From: Lates calcarifer
Taxonomy: Eukaryota > Chordata > Actinopteri > Centropomidae
Direction of reading: 5' to 3'
Length of the DNA: 64,000 nt
NCBI RefSeq assembly: GCF_001640805.2
Contig: NC_066850.1
Location: forward strand, 4,647,162 to 4,711,161
Positions 23,501 through 40,720 of the stretch are shown here, piece after piece; position 1 is the first letter of the stretch, and each line of letters opens with the position of its first letter. A program made the translations under genes and the position numbers. Below the pieces are notes generated by a model. That model ran no database searches. It was not told the DNA's origin and worked only from the letters and a program-made list of their open reading frames with translations.

Positions 23501-26500
23501 CCAGGTAATCCTGTTATTTCGCACACATTGTTAAACCAAACCATCAGAGCTGCTTAATCCTGGGACGTCACTGTGAATAACAATATTCTGTGAATAACAA
23601 GACATTTGAACATTTCAGCTATTTTATAAATAAATGTGGGGGACGATTTGTGGTCGATTTGGTCTAGGAATGGGTGTAATTAATCGATGGATGATTATTG
23701 ATCGCTAAGAATTTTGAAGTATGTTATGAAACTAGCATGATATTTCTTTGTGTCTTTGTTTTCAGTTGCTCTGCCATCAGGACCAGCAGATTCAGCGAGT
23801 GGCCCTGGAATGTGTTCTCACGTACAAAGACCCCAACATAGTGCCGTACAAGTAAGAAAACTATCTTAATCTCCTCAAGAGACGGGACAGGAAAACAAAT
23901 ATACAGTATTAACATTTCTGTTGAAGCAGCAGTCTCCCAGCATGTCCCTCACCCTCAATGGGATCATTGTGAGCTTCTTTGATAAGTTACGGCTCTCGTC
24001 ACCAGCCCTCTATGGTTACAGATGGAGGAATGTTAACCTCCGCTTCAGTGTTGACTCTGTCTGACATTATGCGCTCTACTGTCTGTTATCAAGCTATCAG
24101 TTTACCGCACTTCCAGCCCCACCTGCAGACAGATGTGTGGTTCCGGGGAAGTTTTGCGTTACAGATGACTGTATGTGTGGCTCTTTGTTCAGGACCAGGC
24201 TGTCACACTGACCTGGTTTCTGTACAGCGCTTCTTTCTGCCTTTTTGTGTCGCTTGTGTGCTGTAATTATAATGCCGAATGTTACTTCACATTGTTAATA
24301 TTGTCATTGGTTATTAATTACATATAAAGTTATTACACAACTACATTATAGGCAAATTTCTGCCCTGCTGGTGAGTCTTTGAAGATTTTGAACCACTGTC
24401 CCAGTGTTTTAACCCTTGTTTTGTGTGTTTCTGTTTGTGTTCAGAGAGAATCTTGAGAGGCTACTGGATGACAAACACTTCAAGGAGGAGATTGTCCATT
24501 TCAACATTTCTGAGGAGACAGGGGTGGTTGATGCTTCACACAGAGCCAGACTCATCCCACTCCTCATGAGGTACTGTCTGTGTACGTGTGTTGCAAAGTA
24601 TGTTTGGGGTTTTTGTAACATTTCACTGCTGCCTTAAAGGAGTCCAGCATCTGGAAAATGGTATCTCTGATTGATTGTTTTTGTTTCCAATCTTGATGCA
24701 AAGCTAAGCCAAACTAACTGTCTCTTGGCTTTAGCTTCATTTTAAATATAGCAAATATTTTTCCTCTGCTGCTTGTTGCTTATTTCTGGCACTATTTTTG
24801 ATGATACAGGCTCCTGTTTGGGCGTCTGCGCAGTAAAACAGGCAGTAAGTTCCAGGGGAAAGCCACTGCTGCCTCCCGGTCCTCCATCATTCTGCGTTTC
24901 CTGGCAGGTTGTCAGGCCGAGGAGCTGGGAATGTTCATCGACCTGCTGCTGGAGCCCGTCTGCCATCACAGCCAAGGTAGAACTTTTTACATCACAAAAA
25001 CACACTGTATAAGAAGCTCCAGAAAACACCTCACCTTTTAGAAAAAAAAAGGATTCTGTTTCACATTTTTAGTTTTTTAGTCGAGTTTTAATCCAAATCA
25101 ACATAAATTAAAAGTCTGTGTTTCATGTGGGTGACTCATTAAGATTGAAAAGTGCATAACTAAAATTATGTTTTACATTATAATATATTTTCTGCCAAAA
25201 CAAAATCACATCAGCAATTTGAAAACAAGTCTCTCTGAAAATATCAAGATGTAAAAAACTTAATTTGAACAGCAGGAGCTCCCTCATCAATCTTTTCCTG
25301 TGGCCTCAGGTTCCTGTCTGGCAGCAGTGGAGAGGGCAGTTGCTGAGACGGATGTGGGTGCCATCTTGCCACTGGGCCGTCAGCACAGCCTGCTGAACAT
25401 CATCAATGTGGTGATCCACAAACTGGGCCACCTCATCCACATCTACCTGCCCAAAGTGCTGCAGATCCTGCTGTGTGTCACTGCCTCTGTGTCCAGCGTC
25501 CTGGACAGCAGAGACCAGGTAACAAGGATGAGGATTGATAAAATTATTTGAAGTGTTTCTTAGAGATGTTTCTAATGTCAGATTCCTGAAATCTTTCTTA
25601 TACAGTAGAAATTCTTATCTTTCTGTCTAATGTTTGACACTGTTTCAGTACTGGATTCTTCCTCTTTTTATCTGCAGCTGAGGGCAGGTTGCATCAGTCC
25701 TCTGAAGAACTTAAGGCGACTCGGCATCCTGAGGATCCAGGACTTCTTTGATGGCTTTGACTCCTACAGCTTCAGCCCAGACGAGCTGGATGCTGTCTTC
25801 CAGGCTGTGGTCTGGCCTCAGGTGCTTGTTGCAAACAACCTTTGTGTTTGTTGTGTTTGTCCAGGGAGATCTGGCTCACATAGAAGTTTTAAATTTCCTT
25901 ATTTTTTGTGTGCAGGTGTGTCGTCTCCCCACAGAGAGCCCTTACTCCCCGACCCCTCTGCTGAAACTCATCCATGTGTGGTGCAAAAATGCCAGGTCAG
26001 AGTCTGATACTTCTCCATCTGTCTGTGCTTTCTTCCACAATCAGTTAAAGGAAATACAAAGATATTTTTGTCTTTCTGTGTCAGGTACTTCCCCCTCCTG
26101 GCCAAGCAAAGACCAGACCATCCTGAGTGTGATGTCCTCCTAAACGTCTTTGCCCTCCTCTCTGCCAAGAATGCTTCCCCAGCGACCATCGCCATGGTAA
26201 TGGACATAGCTGAGTCTCTAGCAACAGCGGAGGACTTTGTTGCCTCGGAGACAGAGACAGAGCTGAGCGTCAACGGCTGTGTGTTCCCGCAGCCAGGAGA
26301 GGGCGCTCTTGTCACTGCAGGTCAGCAGATTGTGCCTAAACATCTCCTCTAAAGCCGACATTCTGGCCACATGTAAATGTGTGTGTTGTTTTTTGCCTTT
26401 CCTCTAGATTCATTAACTCACGGCTCCAGACTGCTGCTGCCTCACATCTCCACTCTGCTGCAGTACCTCAGCAGAGTCGTTCGTAACACTGAGAGGCTCA

Positions 26501-29500
26501 AGAAGAAGAAGTTCAGAGCGCAGGTGGCCAAGGAGCTCAACATCCTATCCAAGTGAGTTCACTGTCAGCTGATGAGGAGGAGAGACAACAGAGACCACAT
26601 ATATTTATTTTGTTCTCGTTTCCCTGTATCTCAGATGTGTTCTCTCTTTTAAAAATCACTTGTTTGCATTAAACTTTTGTTGTGACGTGTCACTTTCTCT
26701 CTGCCAGGGTCAGCAGATTTGTGAGTGACAAGGAGCAGAGTTCAGTGCTGATCAGCCTGTTGCTACCCTACCTCCAGAAAGGCAACAACCCTCAAGTAAG
26801 ACTAACAACTTATTATTTGTGTACAACCCAAATAAGTCTGATTAAGATCTTGCTGCCTTGAACTGAGCCTCCAATATTTAGTTTGGAGTCTGGGCTGTGG
26901 TCAGGCCTTTTGGTCTTTCAGTTCTATGGAAGGAAAGCTGTTTTTGCAGGCATCCAGAGAGGCATCTGTGCCTGGGAGGCTCAGCTCAGGGAAAGATTGT
27001 TCCTCCAGCCAAGTTAGAGGTGCTTGAAACAGATGGTATTTCTTCACGCTACCAGTGATTTACCTCACTTTCAGGAGACAGAAATCGACATCCTGGCCAC
27101 AGTACAGAACCTGCTGCGACAGTGTGTGCAGCCCTCGGCCTTCCTGCGCCCTCTCAGCAAACTCTTCTCCATCATCCACAACAAGCTGCCCAGGCAGGCC
27201 CTCACCAACGTTTTCCAGGTACAGCAGAAAACAAGAGTTTTTTGGACTTCATCAGTTATCAGGATAAAAGCTAATGCAAATACTAATGGTATGGTATGTA
27301 TTTAAATCTGTCTGTGCTGCTCTGCTTTCAGACTCTGTCAGATCTGGAGCCCTCACTCACATATATCACTGATTTAGCAACAAAGGTAAGATCACATGCA
27401 TTTACATGTATTGTTATTCACACAGTGATCTCTGTGGTCAGACTCACCTGCTTCACAGTATTGCAGTCAGTAACAGCAGTCATACCATTTCTTGTTCACC
27501 CTCTCCAGCTCAACGCGTTCGACAGTCGACACTTGGATGAGATCTACTTTGATGTGCGTCTGACGGCTTTCCAAGACGCCACCAGGCGAGTCAAAGACAT
27601 GCAGACTCTGGACCTGGACTACATCAGCACCATCATATATAACTGTTTCCACACCTATGAGGTCAGTAGATCTATAATACAGCTGATATGCTGTCTAAAC
27701 TAATAGCCATAACATAAGAAGAATTTAATTCTCTGTTCCTTCTTCTGGTGCAGATTGGTGACATGTCGCTGGCAGACAACGCCACCTTGTGTCTGTCTGC
27801 AGTTATCAACCAGCTGGCGGCAGTTGGTCCTGGAGAACAGATCTACAAGGACGTCATACAACACACCATCCTGGATGCTGTACACAAGGGACTCCGCAGC
27901 AAGACAGAGGTACACACACACACACACAGTTTCTAAAAATTAAACCACTTCACACACTCGGTATGGCTTATGTTTAAAAATGCAACCTCTTCCTCTACTC
28001 ATCCCCTTCACTCTACCAGAGTGTGCAGCATGAATACACCACTGTGCTGGCCTGCCTGGTGAAGACCTTCCCCTCCAAAAAGGAGTTCAGAGACCTGGTG
28101 CAGCTCACAGACTACAACGACCCTGAGTCTGACTTCTTTGAGCACATGAAGCACATCCAGGTTAGAAAGAAACCATGAAAACTCGCTCCTCTGGCTCCCT
28201 TCTCCTCCTCCATAAGACCTCAAACACTGACTCATTCCTCCTTGTTTAGATCCATCGTCGGGGTCGTGCTCTCAGGAAGTTTGCCAAGCAGCTGAACGAG
28301 GGCACGGTCGTGATGACGTCCCGTTCACTGCAGAATTACATAATGCCGTACGCCATGACTGCCCTGCTAGATGAGAAAATGCTCAAGGTGACTTATCTGC
28401 ACACAAACTTACATGAAGGCCACAGTTTATTTTCAAAATGTCTTGTGCATGAAACTAAAAATGCATGCGTTTTGTGTATTTGTTTGTGAGTCTGACCCCT
28501 CCTCTTCTCCCATGCTGTAGCATGAGAATATGACCTCCGCGTCAGTGGAGGTGGTGGGTGCAGTGTGCCGCAGGCTGACCTGGTCCAAGTACCTGTACTA
28601 CCTGAAACACTTTATCCACATCCTGCAGACTGCACAGGCTGAGCAGAAGCTGGCTGTCAGGTAGTGTTTTCCTCAGGTCTGTCCATTTTAATTCATGATA
28701 CCCAAAGCATTTTGTTACAATCTTCCTCTCCTCTTCTTTTCTCTCTTTCCACCTCCCTCCCTTACCCTAGTTTGCTAGTCACAGCTCTGGAGGCTTTCCA
28801 TTTTGACCACCAGACTCTCAGCAGAGAAATGGAGGCAGCTAAGGCCAGAGAAGGTGAGTGACTCATCAGATGTCTGCTCATATTTGTTCTCTCGTTCCCT
28901 TATTATTTGTCCCTTGTGCATAGTTAAAATTGTTAATATATTCATAAAACTTGTCAAATCAAACAACACATTTTTGACAAGCTGTGACAGATGTAGCCGA
29001 TGACATGGACGAAGCTGCAGCTGACACATCAGACACAAGTGACGATGAGGAGGAAATGGAGGTTGACAGTAAGACGGCTGATGTTCCAATGGAAATGAAC
29101 AACAATGAGGGAGAAAAAGATGCCGTCTCAGAGGAAGTGGCCACCACTAAAGAGAAGGGACCAGTGGCTCCTAAACCTGCTCCAGTGGCCAGCGGACTGC
29201 CACAGAGCAAAGAGGAGCTGGAGTCTCTGATCAGCACCATCCACCAGACTGTTAATGACAGCGTGCTGCCTCGCCTGCACAAGTGTCTCACTGCAAAGGT
29301 ACACACTGCGCACACAACTAACACATAACCAGCCCTTATCTGTTCTGAAACCTCTAAACAGCAGTGTAATAGTGAGAGTGTGTGTGCATCCTGTAGGTGA
29401 AGCGTGATGAGGAGCACAAGGCGGTGAAGTCAAAGGATGTGAAGGATGAGGAGGTGGTGAGGGTACCGATCGCCTTTGCAATGGTTAAACTGATCCAGAC

Positions 29501-32500
29501 TCTGCCTCCACACATCATGGAGAGCAACCTGCCAGGGTATGCTGCTGTGTGTACTTGAATGTGTGTTGCTTGAGGATGCCCTTCGTTTGGATAAGACTAT
29601 GACGCATCAGAGATGATTGATCTATATCTTCTCTGTTGTTTGTCCAGGATTCTGATCAAGGTGTGTGTGCTGCTGAGGAACCGTTTCCAGGAGATCCGTG
29701 ACGTGGCGAGAGGAACGCTGGTTAAGATCATCGAGACGCTGGGGTGCAGATACCTGCAGTACCTGCTCAAAGAGATGCAGGGCATCCTGGTCAAGGGCTA
29801 TCAGGCAAGTGCAAGAAAATACAGAAGAAAGAAAGAAAAATACAGCTGTACACATAATTAATTTGCCTTGTAAATATGTCACATAATGCCAAATAATCCT
29901 TAATATGTCTCTCACAATTAGATCTGAAACATTTTAAGTTGTCATAGACAGTTGATGTTGTACAACTGTTGTGAAATGAAGTGCTCGTGTTTTCTCTGAA
30001 CTGTTTGTTCCCTCTCTCTATCCAGGTCCACGTGCTAACATTTACAGTGTACCAGCTGTTGTCTGCTCTCAGTCCAACCTTAAAGAGTGGTGACCTGGAC
30101 CCATGCATGAACATGCTCATCGATGTAAGAACTTGTTTTTTTCCCACTCTGTTTTACTGTGTAGGCTCACATTTGTGAGATATTATCTTAATCCCCTCTT
30201 CTCTGGTCAATATTGGTCAGATCTTTAACAATGAGCTGTTCGGGGCTGTGGCTGAGGAGAAGGAGGTGAAGGGGATTGTCTCCAAGCTGATGGAGGCTCG
30301 ACACAGCAAGAGCATGGACTCCTATGAGCTGCTGGCCCAGTTCTGCAGCAAGGAGAGCATCACCAAGCTCATACTTCCACTGAAGGAGGTGAGGGAGTGA
30401 TTTGAGGTGGATTAAGAAATGGAAAATTTGACAGTTCTCCTGAATCTGTCTTCTCTTTTCCTCACGTTATCATCCCAACAGATTCTGGAGACGTCATCCA
30501 GTCTGAAGGTGTGTAACCGTGTGGGCGCCGTGCTGCGGCGGCTGGTCCTGGGTTTGCTCGTCAATGGGGGCATGACTCCTCGGGATATCTTACTGCTGAG
30601 CCACGGCCTCGTCAGCCAGAGTCTGCCGCTGCTCACCAAAAGAGACCGGTACACACGGATCAAAGTACAGTACATCACTCTGATGCTGATCTACTAGTTG
30701 TGACACTGTGTATTTGTGTGTAATTCTAGAGATAAAGCCTCAGCTCAGCCTCCCCCAGACCCCAGACTGCCCCCTCCCAGCTGCCTGCTCCTGCCTCCCA
30801 CCCCAAAGAGAGGGGGTCAGAAAGCTCCTGTCAGCCGCCGAACCAACATGCACATCCTGGTGGACGCTGGCCTCAAGGTACACAACACTCAGTTTGTAGC
30901 AATGTCATGTGACCCCAGGCCTGTATCTGCTGCTGCTTTCAAGTTGATATAGTAACAGAAGCATAACGTTCTGCTTATACTTTTTTCATAGTTGTTTTGT
31001 CACTTCCATGAGAAATTAAGTTGGGGAATTTCAGAAGTATTCCAAGTAAGAAACTTGGGAATGGGAACACACTTGCTTTTTTGACTTATTCTTTTATTGA
31101 ACAACAAAAATACATGAACATTGAATAAACATATTCCCTATGAGAAACAGCATCACACTTTAGCCAGCTAGCCTCTTTAAATGTAAATGAAATGGTGTTA
31201 GCGAGCTTACATTTAGCATCTTTGATTTAGTGGCTAGCTAGCTACTGTATAAACAGATGTAGATGTATTTTTTGCTGGTTGAATGTTAATAGCACAGATC
31301 AAATATATTGATCTCAGTAATCTGATCCAAACTGACTTGACTGGATGTAGTCTGTGGGCTCAGATGCAGTCATGTGGCTGTACTGAGCAGGATTCTGGAA
31401 ATGATCTGTGCATGTAATGGAGGAATGCAGTTCAGCTCAATTTACATTAAATCTGGCTGTTTTTTTAATGAATCCATCTGTTCCTCAGCTGCTCCACATG
31501 AGTCTGAAGAGATCCAAAGTGACATCATCTGAGACCTCAGCACTAGAGATGCTGGACCCGTTTGTACGGCTGCTGCTCGACTGCCTCGACTCCATGCACA
31601 TCAAGGTACCAGCATGTTTGCATGAGTACCTATTATCAGCCCGACTAATAAGTGAAATGGAGATGATAACTTTCATAACGTACTCCCTCGCCCTATTCCT
31701 CTGTCTCTTCTCCCTCCCAGGTGATCACAGAGGCTCTGGTGGCCTTCACCTTGCTGTTGAAGTTCCCGCTGCCAGCAGTGGAGCAGAACGCCGACCAGCT
31801 GACCAAGCAGCTCTTTGTCCTGTTGAAGGATTACTCCAAGGCTGGAGCCGCCCGCGGGGAGAACTACCACCTGGTCCAGAACTGCTTCAAGGTAATATAA
31901 ATAAATAACACACACACAAACACAACATGATTAAGCAGGTGAAACCAGCTGTTGTTTATTTTGTTGTGATTGTTTCTAAGTTTTTGGAGAGAAACACAAC
32001 TGTTTTCATAATGTTTTTCTTCAGTGCTCTGCAAAAACAAAAACTGAATTTCTGTTGTTTCTCTCTTCTCTTTCTATTTGTCTCTCAGGCTATCACAGTC
32101 GTAGTGAAAAATGTCAAAAGCAACCAGATCTCTGAGACGCAACTGCAGGTGCTGTTAGCATACGCCGAGGAGGACATCTACGATCAATCACGCCAGGCCA
32201 CTGCCTTCGGCTTGCTGAAGGTAAACAGCCCAAGTGTTTTTGGTGCTTTTATTTTTATGTGCAGGACAAATCAGAAGCTCAAAATATCATTAGAGTTTTA
32301 TTTAGTTCATCTTTATGTTTGTGTGTCTGTCTTCTTTAGGCGATTCTGTCCAGGAAGCTCGTAGTCCCAGAGATGGAAGAGGTGATGAAGAAAGTCGCCA
32401 AGCTGTCAGTCACCGGCAGCAATGCCATGATCAGGATCCACTGTCGACAGGTACTAACACACAAGAGGAGCAAAGCTACACAATGTCCAGTAAAGAGACG

Positions 32501-35015
32501 ATAGTGTTCAGTTCAGGCAGTTGAAAAAACAGTGTTTGTGGTGTGCAGATCTATCTAAAGTACCTGCTGGACTACCCACTGGGGAGGAAGCTGAGAGCTC
32601 ACCTGGACTTTGTGGTGGCTCAGCTGCACTATGAGCATGACACAGGCAGGGAGTCTGCGCTGGAGATGCTGGCGTACATCTTCCAGACTTTCCCTCAGGT
32701 GAGTAAATTTCACCTCAGCTGGACTTGCATTATATTGTCAGGTGTTTACACACATATAACTTGGTGGATTTTTTTGTTCAGAAACTGCTGTTGCAGCACA
32801 GTGGTCTCTTCTTTGCCCCGCTGGCCCTTGTCGTGGTCAACGATGACTCAGCACGCTGTAAAAAAATGGCCGCCATGGCCATTAAGGCCCTGCTGACCCA
32901 GATGGATGTAAACCACAAGAACACCTTGTTCTCCTTCGTCAACACCTGGCTGAGTGCAGAAAAGGTACAACTAAGCTGAAGTGCATGTAAAACGTCTAGG
33001 GGAACGTTCTAAAATAATGTTGGATAAGATCTCACTTTCAACTTCAAATTTTTCCCTCCTTCCCAGGCGAGCCTGCGTCGTCTCGGGGCTCAGATTTGTG
33101 GTCTGTTCGTGGAGGTGGAGGAGGAGAAATTTACCCGTCGACTGGGCAACCTGCTGCCTCTGCTGGAGAGAGAGATCAACCCCGACAACTACGAAGATGT
33201 AAATATCAACACACTCACACCATCTTTGGCCACAGGTTTGAAATCTTGAGAAGAAGCAAGGATCTTTGTAACTGTCTGTGTTTCAGATTGAAGAGGAGCA
33301 GGATGAGAAAGGAGCAGACAAGCTGTTGTTCAATTATCTGACTCTCATCACCAAACTCAGCAAATACTGCGGTCTGCTGGAGCTCAGCAAGCCTCAAGAC
33401 ACACTCTGTCGAATCTGGGGTAAAGGCTTAACACACACAACTGCTCTTTCACTTACACACACAAAGAAAGTTCACTTAAACTCATTTTTTCAATATGTCC
33501 ACAGGTCACATTGAAGCCCACCTGCGGTACCCTCATTGCTGGGTGTGGCTGACCGCCTCGCAGCTCTTTGGCCAGTTGTTTGCAGCCCAGCCGGCAGAAC
33601 AACTGGTCAGCATTTGGAGAGGCGAGGGCGGAGATGCTTCATCCCGGTCAACAGCCACAACCTTCATCACCAGCAACCTGGACAAGAAGGTGAGGGCAAG
33701 GACCGCTTGTTTGTAATTTCTGCATCTTATTCTCATTGTTTTAACAAACTCCTCTCTCCTCTTTCCTTCCTTTTCTGACCTTTAGATGAGAGAGTTGGCA
33801 TTATCGTTCTGTAATCAGCTGCAGTCCAAGTTCCTGGACACAGCATCAGGAGAGCAGGTGCACAAATGCAGCCAAAACACACCCACCTTACACTTTCAAC
33901 AAATCACACAGATTAGACTTAATTAAAAACATGTTATGCTTCATCCACAGGTGATCAAGAACCTGCTGTTCGTTGGCAAGGTGATCTACCTCATCTCCCC
34001 GGAGTCTGATGTCACCTCCTCTCTGGGAGAAGTGAAAGAGGAGGAGGAGGAAGGGCAGAGGGAGAATGGAGATGAAGAGAAGGAGGAGGGTAATGAAAAG
34101 GAAGAGGAGGAAGAAGAGGAGGAAGATGACAAGGATGATCGACCTCCTTCGCTGCTGTGGTTGATGAAGAAGCTGTCTCTGATGGCCAAGAGAGAGGCAG
34201 CACACACTCCCAAAGTCCCCCTAAAGGTAGAAAATACGAGTTACATGTCCTGTTCTGTGGCTGACGACAGCTCAGTATCTGATCATTCACACACTTCTTC
34301 CAGTTACTAGGTATAAACCTGACAGTACTTACTGTCTCCGGTGCTTGAGTTGTAATTTTCTTTCCCTCCACTCTCTTCCACAGAGAACATGTGTGTTTAA
34401 GTTCATGGGAGCAATAGCCGTGGACCTAGGGAAGGAAAGGCTCGGCCCCTATCTGACCACTATCATCACTCCTCTGTACCGAGAGCTGGACAGCACCTAT
34501 GCAGACCAAGGTAACAGCTCCTACGTCTTTAAAAAATATCCTGGCACACATTCACTCCTCAAACTTGACTTTGCTCCATCACTGACTGCTGCTCTCTGTC
34601 TCTGTCCAGACCCCACACTGAAGAACCTGGCGCAGGAGCTGATTGAGCTGCTGAAGAGACAGGTGGGGCTGGAGAGATTCTCGCTGGCCTTCTCTGCCGT
34701 CCAGAAGGAGTTTTCACAAAGACGAGCGGCACGGAAACGACACAGAGCCATGCAGGTAGGATGCAACACAATGAACCCACACACACACCCACACCCACAC
34801 ACACAACAACTTTATCCTCTGCAGCTGCCTTACATTTATCCTCACCTCTCCTTTCACAGGCGGTAGCTAACCCCGATATCGCGGCCAAAAAGAAACTCAA
34901 GAAGCACAAGAATAAAATCGAAGCCAAGAAGAGGAAGATTGAATTCTTACGGCCTGGTTATAAAGCCAAGAAGCATCGGAGTCATGCGCTGAAAGACCTG
35001 GCTATGGTGCAGTGA
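17589..35015 (+). CDS. utp20: UTP20 (DRIM), small-subunit processome scaffold
   Basis: Sixty-one exons join in phase to 2813 aa (human 2785). UTP20 is a nucleolar HEAT-repeat U3 snoRNP protein needed for 18S rRNA maturation. Signature blocks: [25 protein letters not shown] (N-end), [55 protein letters not shown], acidic patches near residues 790, 920 and 1730, [15 protein letters not shown], and a basic C-end ([12 protein letters not shown]). Exons: 17589-17639, 17767-17847, 17955-18021, 18098-18230, 18365-18553, 18649-18730, 18896-19033, 19151-19306, 19434-19586, 19698-19832, 19921-19998, 20092-20270, 20368-20523, 20913-21001, 21133-21238, 21331-21481, 21652-21714, 21820-21987, 22094-22170, 22314-22393, 22481-22745, 22836-23021, 23414-23504, 23766-23851, 24445-24570, 24810-24976, 25310-25518, 25678-25821, 25916-25995, 26085-26320, 26408-26552, 26708-26795, 27075-27218, 27332-27385, 27509-27661, 27754-27909, 28020-28160, 28250-28387, 28521-28660, 28771-28853, 28991-29298, 29397-29536, 29648-29804, 30026-30124, 30221-30388, 30482-30648, 30730-30877, 31489-31605, 31721-31891, 32089-32220, 32340-32450, 32549-32698, 32782-32964, 33067-33198, 33287-33419, 33505-33689, 33786-33857, 33951-34226, 34384-34510, 34610-34755, 34860-35015. 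Exon 43 uses a GC donor. Only the intron at 26796-27074 shows extra structure. Confidence 0.96.
26887..27034 (+). ncRNA. Candidate H/ACA snoRNA in a utp20 intron
   Basis: This GC-richer part of the intron before exon 33 can fold into two hairpins. The first pairs TCTGG (about 26889) with CCAGA (about 26954), with inner CTTTC/GAAAG. The second pairs GCATCT (about 26962) with AGGTGC (about 27018), with an inner seven-pair stem CTGG-AGG / CCTCCAG. The second stem is followed by TTGAA-ACA-GAT, that is, an ACA three bases before the proposed 3' end. The linker AGAGGC is an imperfect H box (ANANNA expected). Length (about 148 nt) and an intron of a ribosome-biogenesis host gene fit the class. I did not recognise a known snoRNA, and the pairing was done by eye. 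Confidence 0.35.
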
Positions 35016-36470
35016 GCCACGTGTCTGAGGGTGGGGATCAAAGCAGGCCAGGTGAGCCAGTAAAATCTCACCTCATACTGTTACTAAATGACTTTTACTA
35101 TAGTAATTAATATGTTTCATTGGGCCAAGACAGACAGAAACAGATGTTTCTCACTGGTGGTTTGCTAAGATCAAGGAGAACATGAAAAATGATAACTCAA
35201 TCCATCTTTTCTGTGTTAGACATTCAACATCCTTATGTGTGTGTGGAAAAGGAATTAGAAATGAGACATCATGTAACAGCTGCTGCACAGCAGGACGTCT
35301 CTGAATCACTAATGACATCAGTTCTTATGAATTGCAGATCAAAGCAGAAATCTATTTTTTATTTTCCTGCTGTGAACAGAGGGGAAAATTATGCTCAGAT
35401 TTATACCCTGTGCAGTTAAATGTAAGTTTTGTAATTTAAAAAAAAAAAAATCTGATGTTTTTACTGATCATCTGCTGTAATATTGGTGCGGTATTAGGAG
35501 TATTCAAGGAGTTTGCACACAGTAATGGTACAATCATTGATAGCAATCTTTACTGAGAATCATTTTCACTGTACAAGCAGATATAAATATGCATCCATAA
35601 AACTTTGAGCATACACTTAGTGTTCAGTAACTAAATGACTAATATGCCAAAGCTGCACTCAAGGATTTCAAAAGAAAAAAAGCCTTAACCACCATATTCT
35701 TTAAAAACTGGAAACACAACTGAACAGGAAGAAAAAGCAGAAATCCACGTCAATGCATCTGCCTGACTAAAGTACAAAAACAGCCCAGGCTGCAGTAACA
35801 CTTGGTTAGAGGATGAGTAGGAGACAAAGAGAAATATCTTGTTGTTCTTTTTTTTTTTTTACTTTGCTGCTTCCAAAAGTAAATCAGAACATTTCATACA
35901 GGTCAGGAGATTGTTTACCAAGAGGTTTGTTATCCAAAGAGTTAGAGTTCATATTTGCTGCACTAAACATGGACATGGAGTTCAGTGCTATATCATTAAT
36001 CCAGCAGCTCAGGTCAGAACAGGATGAACCATTTGTACTGATGTTTGTGCTTTAATGGGAAAAGGCTGCCTCCTGTTGGATCTTAATGGCATCTCTTTGC
36101 TGACATTGGTGCCCATCAAATATTAATCGGTGTCTGGCTTTACTACATGCAAATTACTCTGAATTTGCCTTTGGGAAATTATTAACCGAAGCTAACTGAT
36201 GCAGGGTCCAATAAAGATGCCTGCTTTCAGAGGAGTGGACAGGCTTTTCACAGAGCCTCATTTATCATCATCCATGATAACTTATTTCAATGCGGACACT
36301 ACTGCAAATGGATTCATAAAATTAGCAATGTCTGACATGTTTGTTCACAGGTGTTATTCAACTATCAACAGACACTTTCCAAAACATACAAAAAATGTAA
36401 ATACAGCTGTTTTACGTTTTGCCCCTCCATCACTGCAGTCCTAGGGCTCTCTAAAGCCTTCACCTGGGCA

Positions 36471-36501
<31 letters not shown>

Positions 36502-36714
36502 CCCAGTCCAGACGTTACTGCAGCCCTCACTTCTCAGTTCCAGGCTTTGAAAGGCATTGAGAGGCCTTGGCCAAGGCTTCAGGTGGGGAAGAGGTGGGGA
36601 AAGGAGGACAGGAGTGCAATCACTGAGGGGTGGGAGGGGGTGAAGGATCAGTCATAAGGCGTCACACAGAAGGGTCAAAGGTCAGGAGTATATACAGAGT
36701 GGGAGGGGAAGCCT
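35016..36714. other. Convergent 3' flanks of utp20 and arl1
   Basis: These 1.7 kb between the two stop codons hold the 3' UTRs. A plus-strand AATAAA is at 36210-36215, and a TG microsatellite lies at 36472-36501. No coding exon or recognised repeat was found. Confidence 0.55.
36472..36501. repeat. (TG)n microsatellite
   Basis: About 15 TG units lie some 215 bp beyond the arl1 stop codon, probably within the arl1 3' UTR. Confidence 0.95.
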
Positions 36715-40010
<3,296 letters not shown>

Positions 40011-40720
40011 TTCGACTAGGCTAAGCTCCTTATATAAGCAATACAGCAGCAAGTCGGACACAGACTTTTCTCTTCCGTATGGTTGACGTGTCGCTGAACG
40101 ATGTCACCAACTCTCGCGTGAGTTTAGTTTCGCCTTATTCGACACATTCAAAATGGCGCCTTTAACTATAAAATAGACTAAAAGCGACGTACAGCACAAG
40201 TTTAAAATATCTTAAACAACACACTCGACATATAAATAATATTTGAGATTTTTTTACACATGATTCGTTGGTGTAGTATCTTATAAAAACGTATTTTTTT
40301 TTAGCGAAAGTGTGGCTCGGGCAAAAACGATTCATCCCGACGCTGTGGTGCGGGGTACATTCAAAAAGCCAAAATGAATTCATGTTCTCAAACGTTCCAC
40401 AGCTGTTCTTAGTAAAGAGAATGTGACAGTAGCTGGTGAGTTGTTTTGAATGCGACTCACATTAGACGAAGGAGTTGCCTTCTCTCAACAGCATCAAATT
40501 TATGATCACCTCAGACAAGAAAGATATCTGGCTAGATGTGAAAGCTGCTGCACAAAACACAAATTTGAGGCTAAATTCAACCCTTTTGAGCAGTTTGGAA
40601 TAACTTCACAATGCGGGAATTGTTCTGAGGTGTGATTATCCACGGATGGACCTGGTGCCTGTCGGCTGAGACATCATTTACAATCCGCGGTGAGACTGAC
40701 GAGGCGGGACCGCCGACAGG
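40011..40720. promoter_or_regulatory. Divergent promoter of arl1 and dennd11
   Basis: A 710-bp interval lies between two start codons that point away from each other. It contains AAAATGGCGCC at 40150-40160, close to the YY1 site AANATGGCG that is frequent near housekeeping starts, and no clear TATA box. The dennd11 leader occupies the right part. A 61-codon open frame at 40450-40635 is in the leader region and has no family resemblance. Confidence 0.55.

Noticed and set aside
23935..24100. Possible second snoRNA in the utp20 intron before exon 25
   Set aside because: A GGAGG/CCTCC hairpin and an ACA are present, but no consistent two-hairpin layout or H box could be drawn.
40450..40635. 61-codon open frame before dennd11
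   Set aside because: Short, no similarity recognised, located in the divergent promoter and leader; at most an upstream open frame.
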